Assembly (NCBI RefSeq): GCF_000482485.1
Contig: NZ_KI519441.1
Location: 1 to 47,961 of the forward strand
Length of the DNA stretch: 47,961 bases
DNA from: Paucisalibacillus globulus DSM 18846
GTDB lineage: Bacteria > Bacillota > Bacilli > Bacillales > Amphibacillaceae
Direction of reading: 5' to 3'
Positions 35,232 to 43,286 of the stretch are shown piece after piece. The position numbers were made by a program, and so were the translations under genes. Positions within the stretch are counted from its first letter, which is position 1, and every line of letters begins with the position of its first letter. A model generated the notes under the pieces. That model ran no database searches. It was not told the DNA's origin and saw only the letters and a list, made by a program, of their open reading frames with translations.

Positions 35232-35696
35232 TCAATAACCTCTTGCAATAACACGCTGGTTTTCTATTATTTTGTATACTACCGCTTCCGTTAAACGTTT
35301 TGCAGTTTTCGGAATGACCGTTTTTAACACAGGATTAATTACTGGACCCATGAGTCCTTTTGCCGTTAAGTCAAGATTCCCGGTCATTTTCGTTTGAAGG
35401 TCAGTAATTCGTTTAGCTTCAAAAAATCCCTTACCAGAAACTTTTTCACTAATACCAGTTAAGGTAAATCTTACTATAGTGGGTTTCTTCCATTCGGTAA
35501 TATCGATTTTCATACTGACTGTTTTTTGAAGCTTCCCAACATCCCCTCTAAATTTCCAGGTCGATTGTTTATCATTTAAAATTTGGTGATCGATATAACC
35601 AGGAACTAATGGAGCCCAATTGTTCATATCACTTACAAAATCCCAAATGGTCTCAATGGATACATCCACTTCTTTTGAAAATGAACCTCCAGGCAT
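35232..35696 (-). CDS. SRPBCC-fold protein (CoxG-like)
   Basis: 154 aa. START/SRPBCC barrel: V-D-V-S-I-E-T-I-W-D-F-V-S-D-M-N-N-W-A-P-L-V-P-G is the opening helix-strand of CoxG/polyketide-cyclase-like proteins, followed by five beta strands and a C-terminal helix. Such proteins bind hydrophobic ligands. CoxG itself anchors CO dehydrogenase, but no cox gene is near, so only the fold is assigned. AGGAGG lies 7 nt before the ATG. Confidence 0.8.
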   Translation of the reverse strand: MPGGSFSKEVDVSIETIWDFVSDMNNWAPLVPGYIDHQILNDKQSTWKFRGDVGKLQKTVSMKIDITEWKKPTIVRFTLTGISEKVSGKGFFEAKRITDLQTKMTGNLDLTAKGLMGPVINPVLKTVIPKTAKRLTEAVVYKIIENQRVIARGY

Positions 35697-36065
35697 GCAA
35701 TAACCTCCTTTTACTCATGTTAAAAAGTATATTAGTAATTCCATCTTTTATACGTTAAAGTTTCTTATCACGAAAGGGATACGTAGTAGTCAAGTCTTTA
35801 TCCTATATCCACTTCGAATGGAACAGTAGTTAGATAAGGAAGTATCGAATTACAGATGTAGGATTTTGTCGAACAAAAGAAAATTATTTATTTTTCCCAT
35901 AATTTATGCCTTTAAATTAGCTTTTTAAAGAAAATTTCATTGTAATTATTATATTTTAAGCCATTTTTCATGTCGAAATGAGTCTAAAACCATAAAAATA
36001 CGAGTTGGATTTTATTATTGAATGTCATTATGATAAAGGTATTAGGTCGTAAGGAGGAGAACAAT
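35697..36065. other. 369-bp intergenic region with two Spo0A-box-like heptamers
   Basis: TGTCGAA occurs at 35867-35873 and 35971-35977. Otherwise AT-rich with no convincing gene. The frame running through 36018-36065 is not used: the small coiled-coil gene begins at GTG 36066. Confidence 0.45.
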
Positions 36066-36257
36066 GTGGATAAAAATGAGTTAGTAGAGCTGAAAAGAAA
36101 GGTAGAACAACACGAAAAAACAATTGTTCAATTGATGGAAATTTTAGCTGCGACCAATCGTCTCTTATCAGAAATGAAATCTACAGCTAAATCCCCTACC
36201 ATACATCTAACAACAAAAACCCTCAAGTATCCTCGTAAGGTGTCCTCTCCCCAATAA
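36066..36257 (+). CDS. Small coiled-coil protein, unknown
   Basis: 63 aa from GTG 36066, chosen because AGGAGG ends 8 nt upstream; the ATG at 36064 is in another frame and stops quickly. Residues 5-40 form a heptad helix (L-V-E-L-K-R-K-V-E-Q-H-E) and the tail is basic. Not recognised. Strong terminator follows. Confidence 0.6.
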   Translation: MDKNELVELKRKVEQHEKTIVQLMEILAATNRLLSEMKSTAKSPTIHLTTKTLKYPRKVSSPQ

Positions 36258-36259
36258 AA

Positions 36260-36296
36260 AATAAGGACTAGTCCATCCCCGGACTAGTCCTTATCC
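36260..36296 (+). terminator. Terminator of the small coiled-coil gene
   Basis: Perfect 14-bp stem ATAAGGACTAGTCC/GGACTAGTCCTTAT, loop ATCCCC; the T-run is weak. Confidence 0.75.
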
Positions 36297-36346
36297 GCTT
36301 TCTAATAATATTGAAGAAAAATGTCGAAAGATGACGTTATTTCTTC

Positions 36347-36375
36347 TTGAGATTGTTCTATTAAATTGATAAAAT
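36347..36375 (+). promoter_or_regulatory. Likely SigA promoter of the asparagine synthetase gene
   Basis: TTGAGA at 36347-36352, a 17-nt spacer and TAAAAT at 36370-36375; a TGTCGAA heptamer lies just upstream at 36322-36328. Confidence 0.5.
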
Positions 36376-36455
36376 TAATAGGTATGAATTCTAAAGTGAT
36401 TTTATAGTAACTTAGTAGAATTGTAATTCAAACCTAATTAAGAGGAGATTATGCC

Positions 36456-38309
36456 ATGTGCGGTTTTGTTGGCTTTTCAACAAATTCAATTGATATAGAT
36501 AAGACAAGTGTAATAAAAGAAATGATGAATACAATTGGACATAGAGGTCCAGACAGTGATGGTTATTTTGTTGACAATCAAGTAACACTAGGATTTAGAA
36601 GACTTCAAATCATTGACTTAACCACTGATGCAAGTCAACCAATGTTTAACGAAGACGATAATATCTCTTTAATTTTCAATGGGGAAATTTATAACTATCA
36701 ATCCTTGATGGATGATTTAAAGGAAAAAGGTCATATTTTCAAAAGCCAAAGTGATACAGAGGTTATTATTCACGGTTATGAAGAATATGGCGTGGAAATT
36801 CTACAAAAGCTACGTGGAATGTTTGCTTTTGCATTATGGGATAAAAAAGAGGAGTCTTTATTTATTGCAAGAGATTTCTTTGGTATTAAACCACTCTACT
36901 ATACACAAAATACAACTGATAATTCGTTGCTTTTTGGTTCGGAAATTAAATCATTCCTAAAATTTCCAGGGTTTCAAAAAGAATTAAATAAAAAGGCTTT
37001 GAAGCCATATCTAACTTTCCAATATTCTGTTTTGGACGAAACATTCTTTAAAGGTGTTTATAAGTTACGACCAGGCCATTATATGATCTACAAAAATGGT
37101 CAAATGGATATTAAACAGTATTGGGATGTTAAATTTGATACAGAAGAAAATACGCTAGAGTTTTACGTGCAAAAAATTAAAGAAACGATGGAAGAGTCTG
37201 TAAAGTATCACCGAATTAGTGATGTTAAAGTTGGATCCTTCTTGTCAGGTGGAGTAGACTCAAGCTATATTACTGCACTCCTAAAACCAGATAAGACTTT
37301 CTCTGTTGGTTTTGAAGATTATGAAGGTATATTTAATGAAACGAATATCGCTGCTGACCTTTCTAGACAGTTAGGTATTGAGAACCACAAGAAAATAATA
37401 AGTGCGGATGAATTCTTTGATGTTATTCCAACGGTTCAATACCATATGGATGAGCCTCAGTCTAACCTTTCATCTGTACCACTTTACTTCCTTGCAGAGC
37501 TTGCAAGTAAACATGCAACGGTACTTCTGTCAGGTGAAGGTGCCGATGAAATCTTTGGTGGGTATGCATGGTATGAAACATCGAAAGAAATGCGTTTATA
37601 CGAAAGAATCCCATTTTTCATGCGCAAAATCATTTCTACTGTTGCTAAAAACCTTCCAGAAAACCGAATGACGACTTTCTTAGTAAAAGGTGGTCAAAAG
37701 GTGGAAGAGAAATTTATTGGTCAGGCTAAAATCTTTGACTTAAAAGATGCTACTAAGGTCTTAAAAGATGATTATCAAGATGCTCCAACACCAGAGGAAA
37801 TTGTAAGTGAATCTTACAAGAATGTTGCTGGAAAAGACAATGTATCTAAAATGCAATACGTAGATATGAAACATTGGCTACCAGGTGATATTCTTTTAAA
37901 AGCGGATAAAATGAGCTCTGCTCATTCCATCGAACTTCGTGTTCCATTCTTGGACAAAGAGGTTATGGAAATGGCAGGGAAAATTCCAGCACATTTAAAA
38001 GTGAATGATATGGATACAAAATATGTATTACGTAAAGCAGCAAATGAAGTTCTACCAGACGAGTGGGCGAATCGTCCAAAGGTTGGCTTCCCTGTACCTT
38101 TCCGTGACTGGATTAAAAAAGAAAAATACTACAACAAAGTACGTGAGGTATTTGAATCTGATATAGCACAAGAATTCTTTAATGTGGATGAGATTGTTAA
38201 ATTCTTGGATGAACATTATCAAGGAAAAGCAAATCGTGCACGTTATATCTGGACTGTATATGTATTTTTAGTTTGGTATAAAGGTTACTTTATAGATATG
38301 GAAGACTAG
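36456..38309 (+). CDS. Asparagine synthetase, glutamine-hydrolysing
   Basis: 617 aa. An N-terminal class II glutamine amidotransferase domain begins M-C-G-F-V-G with the nucleophile Cys2 (about 1-200, H-R-G-P-D, I-F-N-G-E-I-Y-N); the synthetase domain follows with the PP-loop S-G-G-V-D-S-S near 263. It makes asparagine from aspartate, glutamine and ATP. B. subtilis has three such enzymes (AsnB, AsnH, AsnO); length and single-gene setting favour the AsnO-like type, which is sporulation-linked there, but this is not certain. GAGGAG precedes the ATG. Confidence 0.93.
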   Translation: MCGFVGFSTNSIDIDKTSVIKEMMNTIGHRGPDSDGYFVDNQVTLGFRRLQIIDLTTDASQPMFNEDDNISLIFNGEIYNYQSLMDDLKEKGHIFKSQSDTEVIIHGYEEYGVEILQKLRGMFAFALWDKKEESLFIARDFFGIKPLYYTQNTTDNSLLFGSEIKSFLKFPGFQKELNKKALKPYLTFQYSVLDETFFKGVYKLRPGHYMIYKNGQMDIKQYWDVKFDTEENTLEFYVQKIKETMEESVKYHRISDVKVGSFLSGGVDSSYITALLKPDKTFSVGFEDYEGIFNETNIAADLSRQLGIENHKKIISADEFFDVIPTVQYHMDEPQSNLSSVPLYFLAELASKHATVLLSGEGADEIFGGYAWYETSKEMRLYERIPFFMRKIISTVAKNLPENRMTTFLVKGGQKVEEKFIGQAKIFDLKDATKVLKDDYQDAPTPEEIVSESYKNVAGKDNVSKMQYVDMKHWLPGDILLKADKMSSAHSIELRVPFLDKEVMEMAGKIPAHLKVNDMDTKYVLRKAANEVLPDEWANRPKVGFPVPFRDWIKKEKYYNKVREVFESDIAQEFFNVDEIVKFLDEHYQGKANRARYIWTVYVFLVWYKGYFIDMED

Positions 38310-38364
38310 GTAGAACTATTATAAGATTCCTAATGACAGGAATTATGATAGGGGTAGCTCACAG

Positions 38365-39405
38365 ATGAAATTAATGATACGGAACTCCTTACTCTTCTTT
38401 TTTATAATCGTTAGCATTATTCTTGTCACAACACATCATGATCGAATTTATGCTTTTGTCAATGATATGTTTGATAAGAATTTAGGTGTGCTAACAATTC
38501 TTAGTGTGGATGCTGAATCTGGTTATTCGATTAATGGAGCAAAGTTTGAACTTATTGATATAGAAACAAATGAGGTAATAGCTAAGCATACTACTAATCG
38601 TAATGGGATGATTCGTGTTGAAAACATACCACTAAGTAAAACATATAAGATTGTCCAAACGGAAGTGAAAAAGCCCTATCAATTAATGACTGAGCCAAAA
38701 ACGGTTGAGCTACTATCAAATCAACAGAAAGTTACGTTTGAGAATTCAGTTTTTCCGTCGATTACAACCTATAAGAAAACAGACGAAAATGAAGTATTTG
38801 TTACAGAAATGAATCTACCGGTAGAAACTGTAATGCAGGAGCCTGAGTTACCTAATGGATGTGAGGTAACGGCTCTTACTTCCGTACTAAACTATTATGG
38901 CTACGATGTTGAGAAAACCGTGCTTGCTGACAAGTACATGCCAAAGATACCATTTGAGGTAATAAATGGGAAGTTATATGGGGCTGACCCTAATAAAGCG
39001 TACGCTGGTGATCCAAGAAGTAAAAATCATGGATTCTTTAGTTATGTTCCCCCAATAATCGAGACAGCTAATAAATATTTTGGAAAGTCAAATGGTAGTC
39101 ATACGCCTTATGATTTATCTGGGAGTACACCTGAAGAACTGTTAGACTATGTTCGTGAAGGGATTCCAGTAATTGTTTGGACAACAATTGATCAAAAGGA
39201 ACCATTATTTAATTATTCGTGGTTAATTACTGGAACAAATGAGTCAATCGATATAATTAGAAACTCACATACAGTTGTTTTAACTGGTTATAGCGAGGAA
39301 GAAGTTTATGTGATGGATCCATTAAAGGGAAATATTGCATATCCTAAAGAACGATTTTTTCAGTTATATGAGAAGACGGGTAGTCATGCAATGGTCATCC
39401 GCTAA
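38365..39405 (+). CDS. Membrane-anchored C39-like peptidase with Cna-B/SpaA domain
   Basis: 346 aa. One N-terminal membrane segment (about 7-24), a SpaA/Cna-B-type beta domain (about 45-130: G-V-L-T-I-L-S-V-D-A-E-S-G, G-A-K-F-E-L-I-D), then a peptidase_C39_2 domain (about 150-345) with catalytic Cys in P-N-G-C-E-V-T-A-L, His in N-S-H-T-V-V-L-T-G-Y and Asp in V-M-D-P-L. The YvpB-type C39-like proteins of bacilli are cell-surface and uncharacterised. It follows the asparagine synthetase gene by 55 bp, but with no obvious functional link. Confidence 0.83.
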   Translation: MKLMIRNSLLFFFIIVSIILVTTHHDRIYAFVNDMFDKNLGVLTILSVDAESGYSINGAKFELIDIETNEVIAKHTTNRNGMIRVENIPLSKTYKIVQTEVKKPYQLMTEPKTVELLSNQQKVTFENSVFPSITTYKKTDENEVFVTEMNLPVETVMQEPELPNGCEVTALTSVLNYYGYDVEKTVLADKYMPKIPFEVINGKLYGADPNKAYAGDPRSKNHGFFSYVPPIIETANKYFGKSNGSHTPYDLSGSTPEELLDYVREGIPVIVWTTIDQKEPLFNYSWLITGTNESIDIIRNSHTVVLTGYSEEEVYVMDPLKGNIAYPKERFFQLYEKTGSHAMVIR

Positions 39406-39410
39406 TTTTG

Positions 39411-39446
39411 CCACAAACAATGGGTTTATTGTTTGTGGTTTTTTGT
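39411..39446 (+). terminator. Terminator of the C39-like peptidase gene
   Basis: Perfect 11-bp stem CCACAAACAAT/ATTGTTTGTGG, then TTTTTTG. Confidence 0.9.
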
Positions 39447-39534
39447 TGTTTATCAATATAAATTTAATAAACTACGATTCATTTCCTAGCTAGAATCAAT
39501 CAAGAATTGCTAAGTAAAATAACTCAAGTTATGT

Positions 39535-39576
39535 AAAAAAAGGATAGTTAGCCCATCATAATGGACTAACTATCCT
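39535..39576 (-). terminator. Terminator of the small membrane protein gene
   Basis: AGGATAGTTAG/CTAACTATCCT stem; the minus strand ends in TTTTTT. Confidence 0.8.
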
Positions 39577-39608
39577 ATAAGCATTATCAAAGTTTAACAG
39601 CCATATTG

Positions 39609-39920
39609 TTATGATATTATACCGTTCGAAGCATTATCTTCCTTTGCTGCATCCAGCATTAGGAATACTGCTGAAAGGATATGCATAATCATACCAACGA
39701 ATGGAATCCAAGCAATACATGAAGTCACGATACCTAGAATACTTCCAGTTGAAGCACCACCGTCTTTTTTAGTAAGAACTAAAGTAATAATATGTAGGAT
39801 AAGCATAATAAGTAAAGGAGTCCAAAGTAATCCCACGATAATCCCTGCGCCAAGTAGAGGGATACCTAGTAAAGCTTCTAAAGCACCGGTTACCCATTTC
39901 ATAATTCTTGAAGTTGACAT
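39609..39920 (-). CDS. Small membrane protein, unknown
   Basis: 103 aa with three to four hydrophobic segments (about 12-30, 32-50, 60-78, 80-92) and a short charged C-terminus. M-K-W-V-T-G-A-L-E near the start and a central K-K-D-G-G resemble uncharacterised Bacillaceae membrane proteins. GGGGGTG precedes the ATG. No function can be assigned. Confidence 0.7.
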   Translation of the reverse strand: MSTSRIMKWVTGALEALLGIPLLGAGIIVGLLWTPLLIMLILHIITLVLTKKDGGASTGSILGIVTSCIAWIPFVGMIMHILSAVFLMLDAAKEDNASNGIIS

Positions 39921-40059
39921 TTATTTCACCCCCAGCATTACATATATGTATGTTATGTAAATAAGATTATTGCATATAAATAGTAGCACAACATTTTACC
40001 TGTGCCGACATGAAATTGTCATGTTTTAGGGAAAAGTATTCCGATTTGCAAGTTTAAAA

Positions 40060-40088
40060 TTGACATTTCGTAACGAATTGATTATATT
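40060..40088 (+). promoter_or_regulatory. Strong SigA promoter
   Basis: TTGACA at 40060-40065, 17-nt spacer, TATATT at 40083-40088. It lies inside the longest open frame of the next gene and so rules out a start at 40060. Confidence 0.75.
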
Positions 40089-40146
40089 TATAAAATTTAT
40101 GAATAATTATATAGTAGTCCAACCTTTTAGGGAGGAGGGTTACAGC

Positions 40147-40638
40147 ATGAAACGAAACAATCGTAGGCCAATGTTTATTTTGCTTCTTCTAATCGTTTTT
40201 GTGTTGTTAGTCTGCTATGTTATTTATACTTTTATACTTAATACTCCCTCCAATCAAGCTGAAAATGCGGTTGAGGAATTTTATACGTATGAACAAGAAG
40301 GTGCATTTTCCGACTCATGGGAAATGTTTCATCCTTATATGAAAGAACGATTTGAAAAAGGTTATTATTTACAGGATCGTGCACATGTATTTTTCAATCA
40401 TTTTGGTGTTAATACCTTTTCATTTTCCATCGAAGATTCGGAATTAATACGAAACTGGCAAATTGAAGAGGATGCAGAGTTAATTGATGAAGTTTATCAT
40501 GTGCCAGTAACACAGTATTATCAAGGGAAATATGGTAACTTTACCATTGCTCAAGATGTTTATGTTACAAATATTGACGGTGAATGGGCAATACTTTGGG
40601 ATTATAAAAAATCAGAAACATCTTTGGAACCAGAATAA
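40147..40638 (+). CDS. Membrane-anchored protein with NTF2-like domain
   Basis: 163 aa. Basic N-terminus and one membrane segment (about 10-31), then a cystatin/NTF2-like extracytoplasmic domain: A-E-N-A-V-E-E-F-Y-T-Y-E-Q-E-G-A, W-E-M-F-H-P-Y-M, and D-V-Y-V-T-N-I-D-G-E-W-A-I-L-W. Such domains often regulate or stabilise surface proteins. ATG 40147 follows GGAGGAGGG; the longer frame from 40060 contains the promoter. Function unknown. Confidence 0.75.
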   Translation: MKRNNRRPMFILLLLIVFVLLVCYVIYTFILNTPSNQAENAVEEFYTYEQEGAFSDSWEMFHPYMKERFEKGYYLQDRAHVFFNHFGVNTFSFSIEDSELIRNWQIEEDAELIDEVYHVPVTQYYQGKYGNFTIAQDVYVTNIDGEWAILWDYKKSETSLEPE

Positions 40639-40735
40639 AATTAGGTAATCTACACCTTATAATTCATTCAGCTTTCTCGTATGATAATGACAATACTTGT
40701 CCACATGGTCGTAAATTCGAGAAGGAGGAAAAGTC

Positions 40736-41638
40736 ATGAGTCAAAAAATTGCGGTTTTGATTCTTCATGGTGCAGGTACTCCTGAGGAAAACTTTGCAGA
40801 TAAGTTAATTGAAAGGGTTAAGGCGGGTTTTGATAAGAAACTATCTAAGAAAAAGTCGGAAACAGAATTAGTTTTTGAACCTGTGTTTTGGTCTAGTATT
40901 TTTGCACCTGAACAAGATAAATTATGGAATCAGCTTAGGAATTATCGGAATTTGGATTTTGGTAGGCTAAGACGTTTCGTAATTGAATTTCTAGCAGATG
41001 CAGTTGCCTATCAACCAACTAGACTAGGCAATCAAAATTATGATAATGTACATTCCCTAGTGGCAAAATCGATTCAAGCTTTGCGTGAAAAGGCAGGGGA
41101 AAATGCCCCATTATGTGTCATAAGCCATAGTCTTGGTACCATTATTGCTAGTAATTACTTTTACGATCTACAATTTAAGCAAGAAAACATCGGAACAGAG
41201 ACCAAGTCGTGTACTAACAATATTCCAATTGAACAATGCCAGACGCTTACCCTATTCTATACATTGGGAAGTCCAATGGCCATGTGGTCGCTTCGTTATA
41301 TTGACTTTGGTTCTCCGATCTCTGTTCCCTCTCCAACTCTAAAACACTATTATCCTAAACTAAGAGGGGAGTGGCTAAACTTTTATGATAAAGATGATGT
41401 TTTAGCATTTCCTATTAAGGGGATAAATGAAGCTTATCATGACGCAGTTACTGAAGATGTTGAGGTAAATGCAGGAGGAATATTCACGAGTTGGAATCCT
41501 CTTTCACATTTAAAATACGATACAGATTCTCAAGTTATTAAGCCAATAGTAAACGGACTCGTTAGAACTTGGAAAACTATTAATTCAATGGACCAACGAA
41601 ACAATGCTATTAATAGTAGTGTAAAAAAAGGATCATGA
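40736..41638 (+). CDS. Alpha/beta hydrolase
   Basis: 300 aa. I-L-H-G-A-G at the start (oxyanion loop), nucleophile elbow V-I-S-H-S-L-G-T, and a late D-K-D-D-V-L-A-F segment with a following His (S-H-L) fit a serine hydrolase. No signal peptide. Relatives are sometimes misnamed chemotaxis proteins. Substrate unknown. The terminator stem covers the stop codon. Confidence 0.78.
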   Translation: MSQKIAVLILHGAGTPEENFADKLIERVKAGFDKKLSKKKSETELVFEPVFWSSIFAPEQDKLWNQLRNYRNLDFGRLRRFVIEFLADAVAYQPTRLGNQNYDNVHSLVAKSIQALREKAGENAPLCVISHSLGTIIASNYFYDLQFKQENIGTETKSCTNNIPIEQCQTLTLFYTLGSPMAMWSLRYIDFGSPISVPSPTLKHYYPKLRGEWLNFYDKDDVLAFPIKGINEAYHDAVTEDVEVNAGGIFTSWNPLSHLKYDTDSQVIKPIVNGLVRTWKTINSMDQRNNAINSSVKKGS

Positions 41639-41657
41639 GCAATCATGATTCTTTTCA
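41626..41657 (+). terminator. Terminator of the alpha/beta hydrolase gene
   Basis: AAAAGGATCATGA/TCATGATTCTTTT stem around GCAA, overlapping the stop codon. Confidence 0.75.
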
Positions 41658-41898
41658 TGTTTTTAGAAGTTCTTTATCCATACTCGTATAAATCAATGTA
41701 TACTAGGAAAATTTTCCTTGAATTTACTAATTATAGCATAAAAGTATAAAAAATATTCCAAATCACTATATTTATATACCTACGTATACATTACAAATGT
41801 CCTAGTAAATGATAAACTTATTATTATTCATAAGGTAGATTGATACGGATAAAAATAGAACTAGTGCTCCCCAATCTATTAATAATGGAGGAATTTTC

Positions 41899-43230
41899 AT
41901 GGGTCATGATTTAAAATATCAAAAGAATGGCCAGAAGATTAATAATAAACATCCCTTGTATCATTTTAAAAGACAGGTTTGGAATTCAAATGTAGATCAA
42001 TATCCAGCTGTTATTTTTGAATGTAAAAGTGTTGATGATGTTATAGGAGCCATTCATTATGCTAATGAGAATGGATTAAAGATTACTGTACGTGGTGGTG
42101 GCTTTCATCCTGCGGGGAAGTCTGTTAAAGACAATGCGGTCCTTGTTGATTTGTCGCACATGAATGATGTCCATATCGATGAAATTAGCAGGATTGCAAC
42201 AATTGGTGCAGGAGCAAAGATTTCAGAAGTAGATGAGGTTACACAGGAGTATGGATTAGCTGTTCCACTAGGAATGGTTTCCTGTATTGGAGTTTCAGGC
42301 CTTGCTCTAGGCGGTGGAATAGGCTATCTGCGAGGAAAATACGGTCTAACAAGCGATAGTGTTGTCGGGGTTCATCTCATCACTGGACAAGGAGAGCATA
42401 TTTATGTAAATAAATTTCATCATCCGGAATTATTCTGGGCTATTCGGGGAGCAGGTCAGAATTTTGGAGTAGTAACGAAATTCGAAATGAAATTATATCC
42501 AGTTGCTCAACATATCCTCGCAATTGATGTAATCTATGACTATAAAGATTTACAACAAATTCTTGAAAAAGTAGAAAAATATCGTCAAACCGCTGTTGAT
42601 GATATATCTTTTCATCTTGCCTTTTTCTATGGGGATAACGCAAAACCTTATATACGGCTTGTTGGTATGTATGATGGTGAATTAAATTTGAAAGTGGAAA
42701 AGGAAATCATTCAACCGTTGTTGGAGCTTGCAATACCAATAGCAGATAATACGGAAATAATGACATACATCGAAATGCAGAAAAAGTTTGATTCATGGGT
42801 TGGAGATAGTTTTGCAGTAGAAGGAATTTCATTGTTTTTTCATGAGCTTACTAATGAAATGATCCAATTATTAATTGAGGAATGTGAGAGTACAGAGTTT
42901 TCCCTTCATGTCACTATACTTGAATTTCATGGGAAAATGAATCGTATATCTGAATATGAGACTGCGTTTACTATTCGTGATGCTAATTATCTTCTAATTA
43001 TTGATGCTGAAACTAGAAAAAATCAGGAAGCAGCTAATAAATGGGTGTATGACCTCTATGAAAAACTACTTCCATATTCCTACAAACAAGCCTCATACCT
43101 TAATAGCTCACAGGAGAATGAGGAGGTAATACGGAATTCATACAAATGTATTTTAGCTAGATTAGTTGCACTAAAAATGGCATACGATCCAGAAAACCTT
43201 TTTTGCTCGGAACGTAAATTATTGGATTAA
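41899..43230 (+). CDS. FAD-linked oxidoreductase (berberine-bridge-like)
   Basis: 443 aa. FAD_binding_4 domain (about 35-200: P-A-V-I-F-E-C-K-S-V-D-D-V, V-R-G-G-G, G-L-A-L-G-G-G-I-G-Y-L, G-L-T-S-D-S-V) and a C-terminal BBE-like end (Y-D-P-E-N-L-F). In most family members the loop reads G-G-G-H, with His covalently bound to FAD; here it reads G-G-G-F-H, so Phe69 sits where that His is expected and His70 is next. Such enzymes oxidise alcohols or sugars. GGAGG precedes the ATG. The upstream gap contains the 14-bp palindrome AGGAAAATTTTCCT at 41705-41718. Confidence 0.85.
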   Translation: MGHDLKYQKNGQKINNKHPLYHFKRQVWNSNVDQYPAVIFECKSVDDVIGAIHYANENGLKITVRGGGFHPAGKSVKDNAVLVDLSHMNDVHIDEISRIATIGAGAKISEVDEVTQEYGLAVPLGMVSCIGVSGLALGGGIGYLRGKYGLTSDSVVGVHLITGQGEHIYVNKFHHPELFWAIRGAGQNFGVVTKFEMKLYPVAQHILAIDVIYDYKDLQQILEKVEKYRQTAVDDISFHLAFFYGDNAKPYIRLVGMYDGELNLKVEKEIIQPLLELAIPIADNTEIMTYIEMQKKFDSWVGDSFAVEGISLFFHELTNEMIQLLIEECESTEFSLHVTILEFHGKMNRISEYETAFTIRDANYLLIIDAETRKNQEAANKWVYDLYEKLLPYSYKQASYLNSSQENEEVIRNSYKCILARLVALKMAYDPENLFCSERKLLD

Positions 43231-43277
43231 AAAAGCTGGGATAAGTGTATGAATCAAAGAGAATAAACGTCCCAGCT
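43229..43277 (-). terminator. Terminator of the NB-ARC/LuxR regulator gene
   Basis: AGCTGGGA/TCCCAGCT stem with a long loop; on the minus strand it ends in TTTTTT. It may also serve the FAD oxidase gene. Confidence 0.65.
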
Positions 43278-43286
43278 CTAATCTAA

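Noticed and set aside
35232-35696. Carbon monoxide dehydrogenase subunit G
   Set aside because: Only the SRPBCC fold is supported; no CO dehydrogenase genes are near.
40060-40146. Upstream start for the NTF2-like protein
   Set aside because: A near-perfect SigA promoter occupies 40060-40088 and GGAGGAGGG supports ATG 40147.
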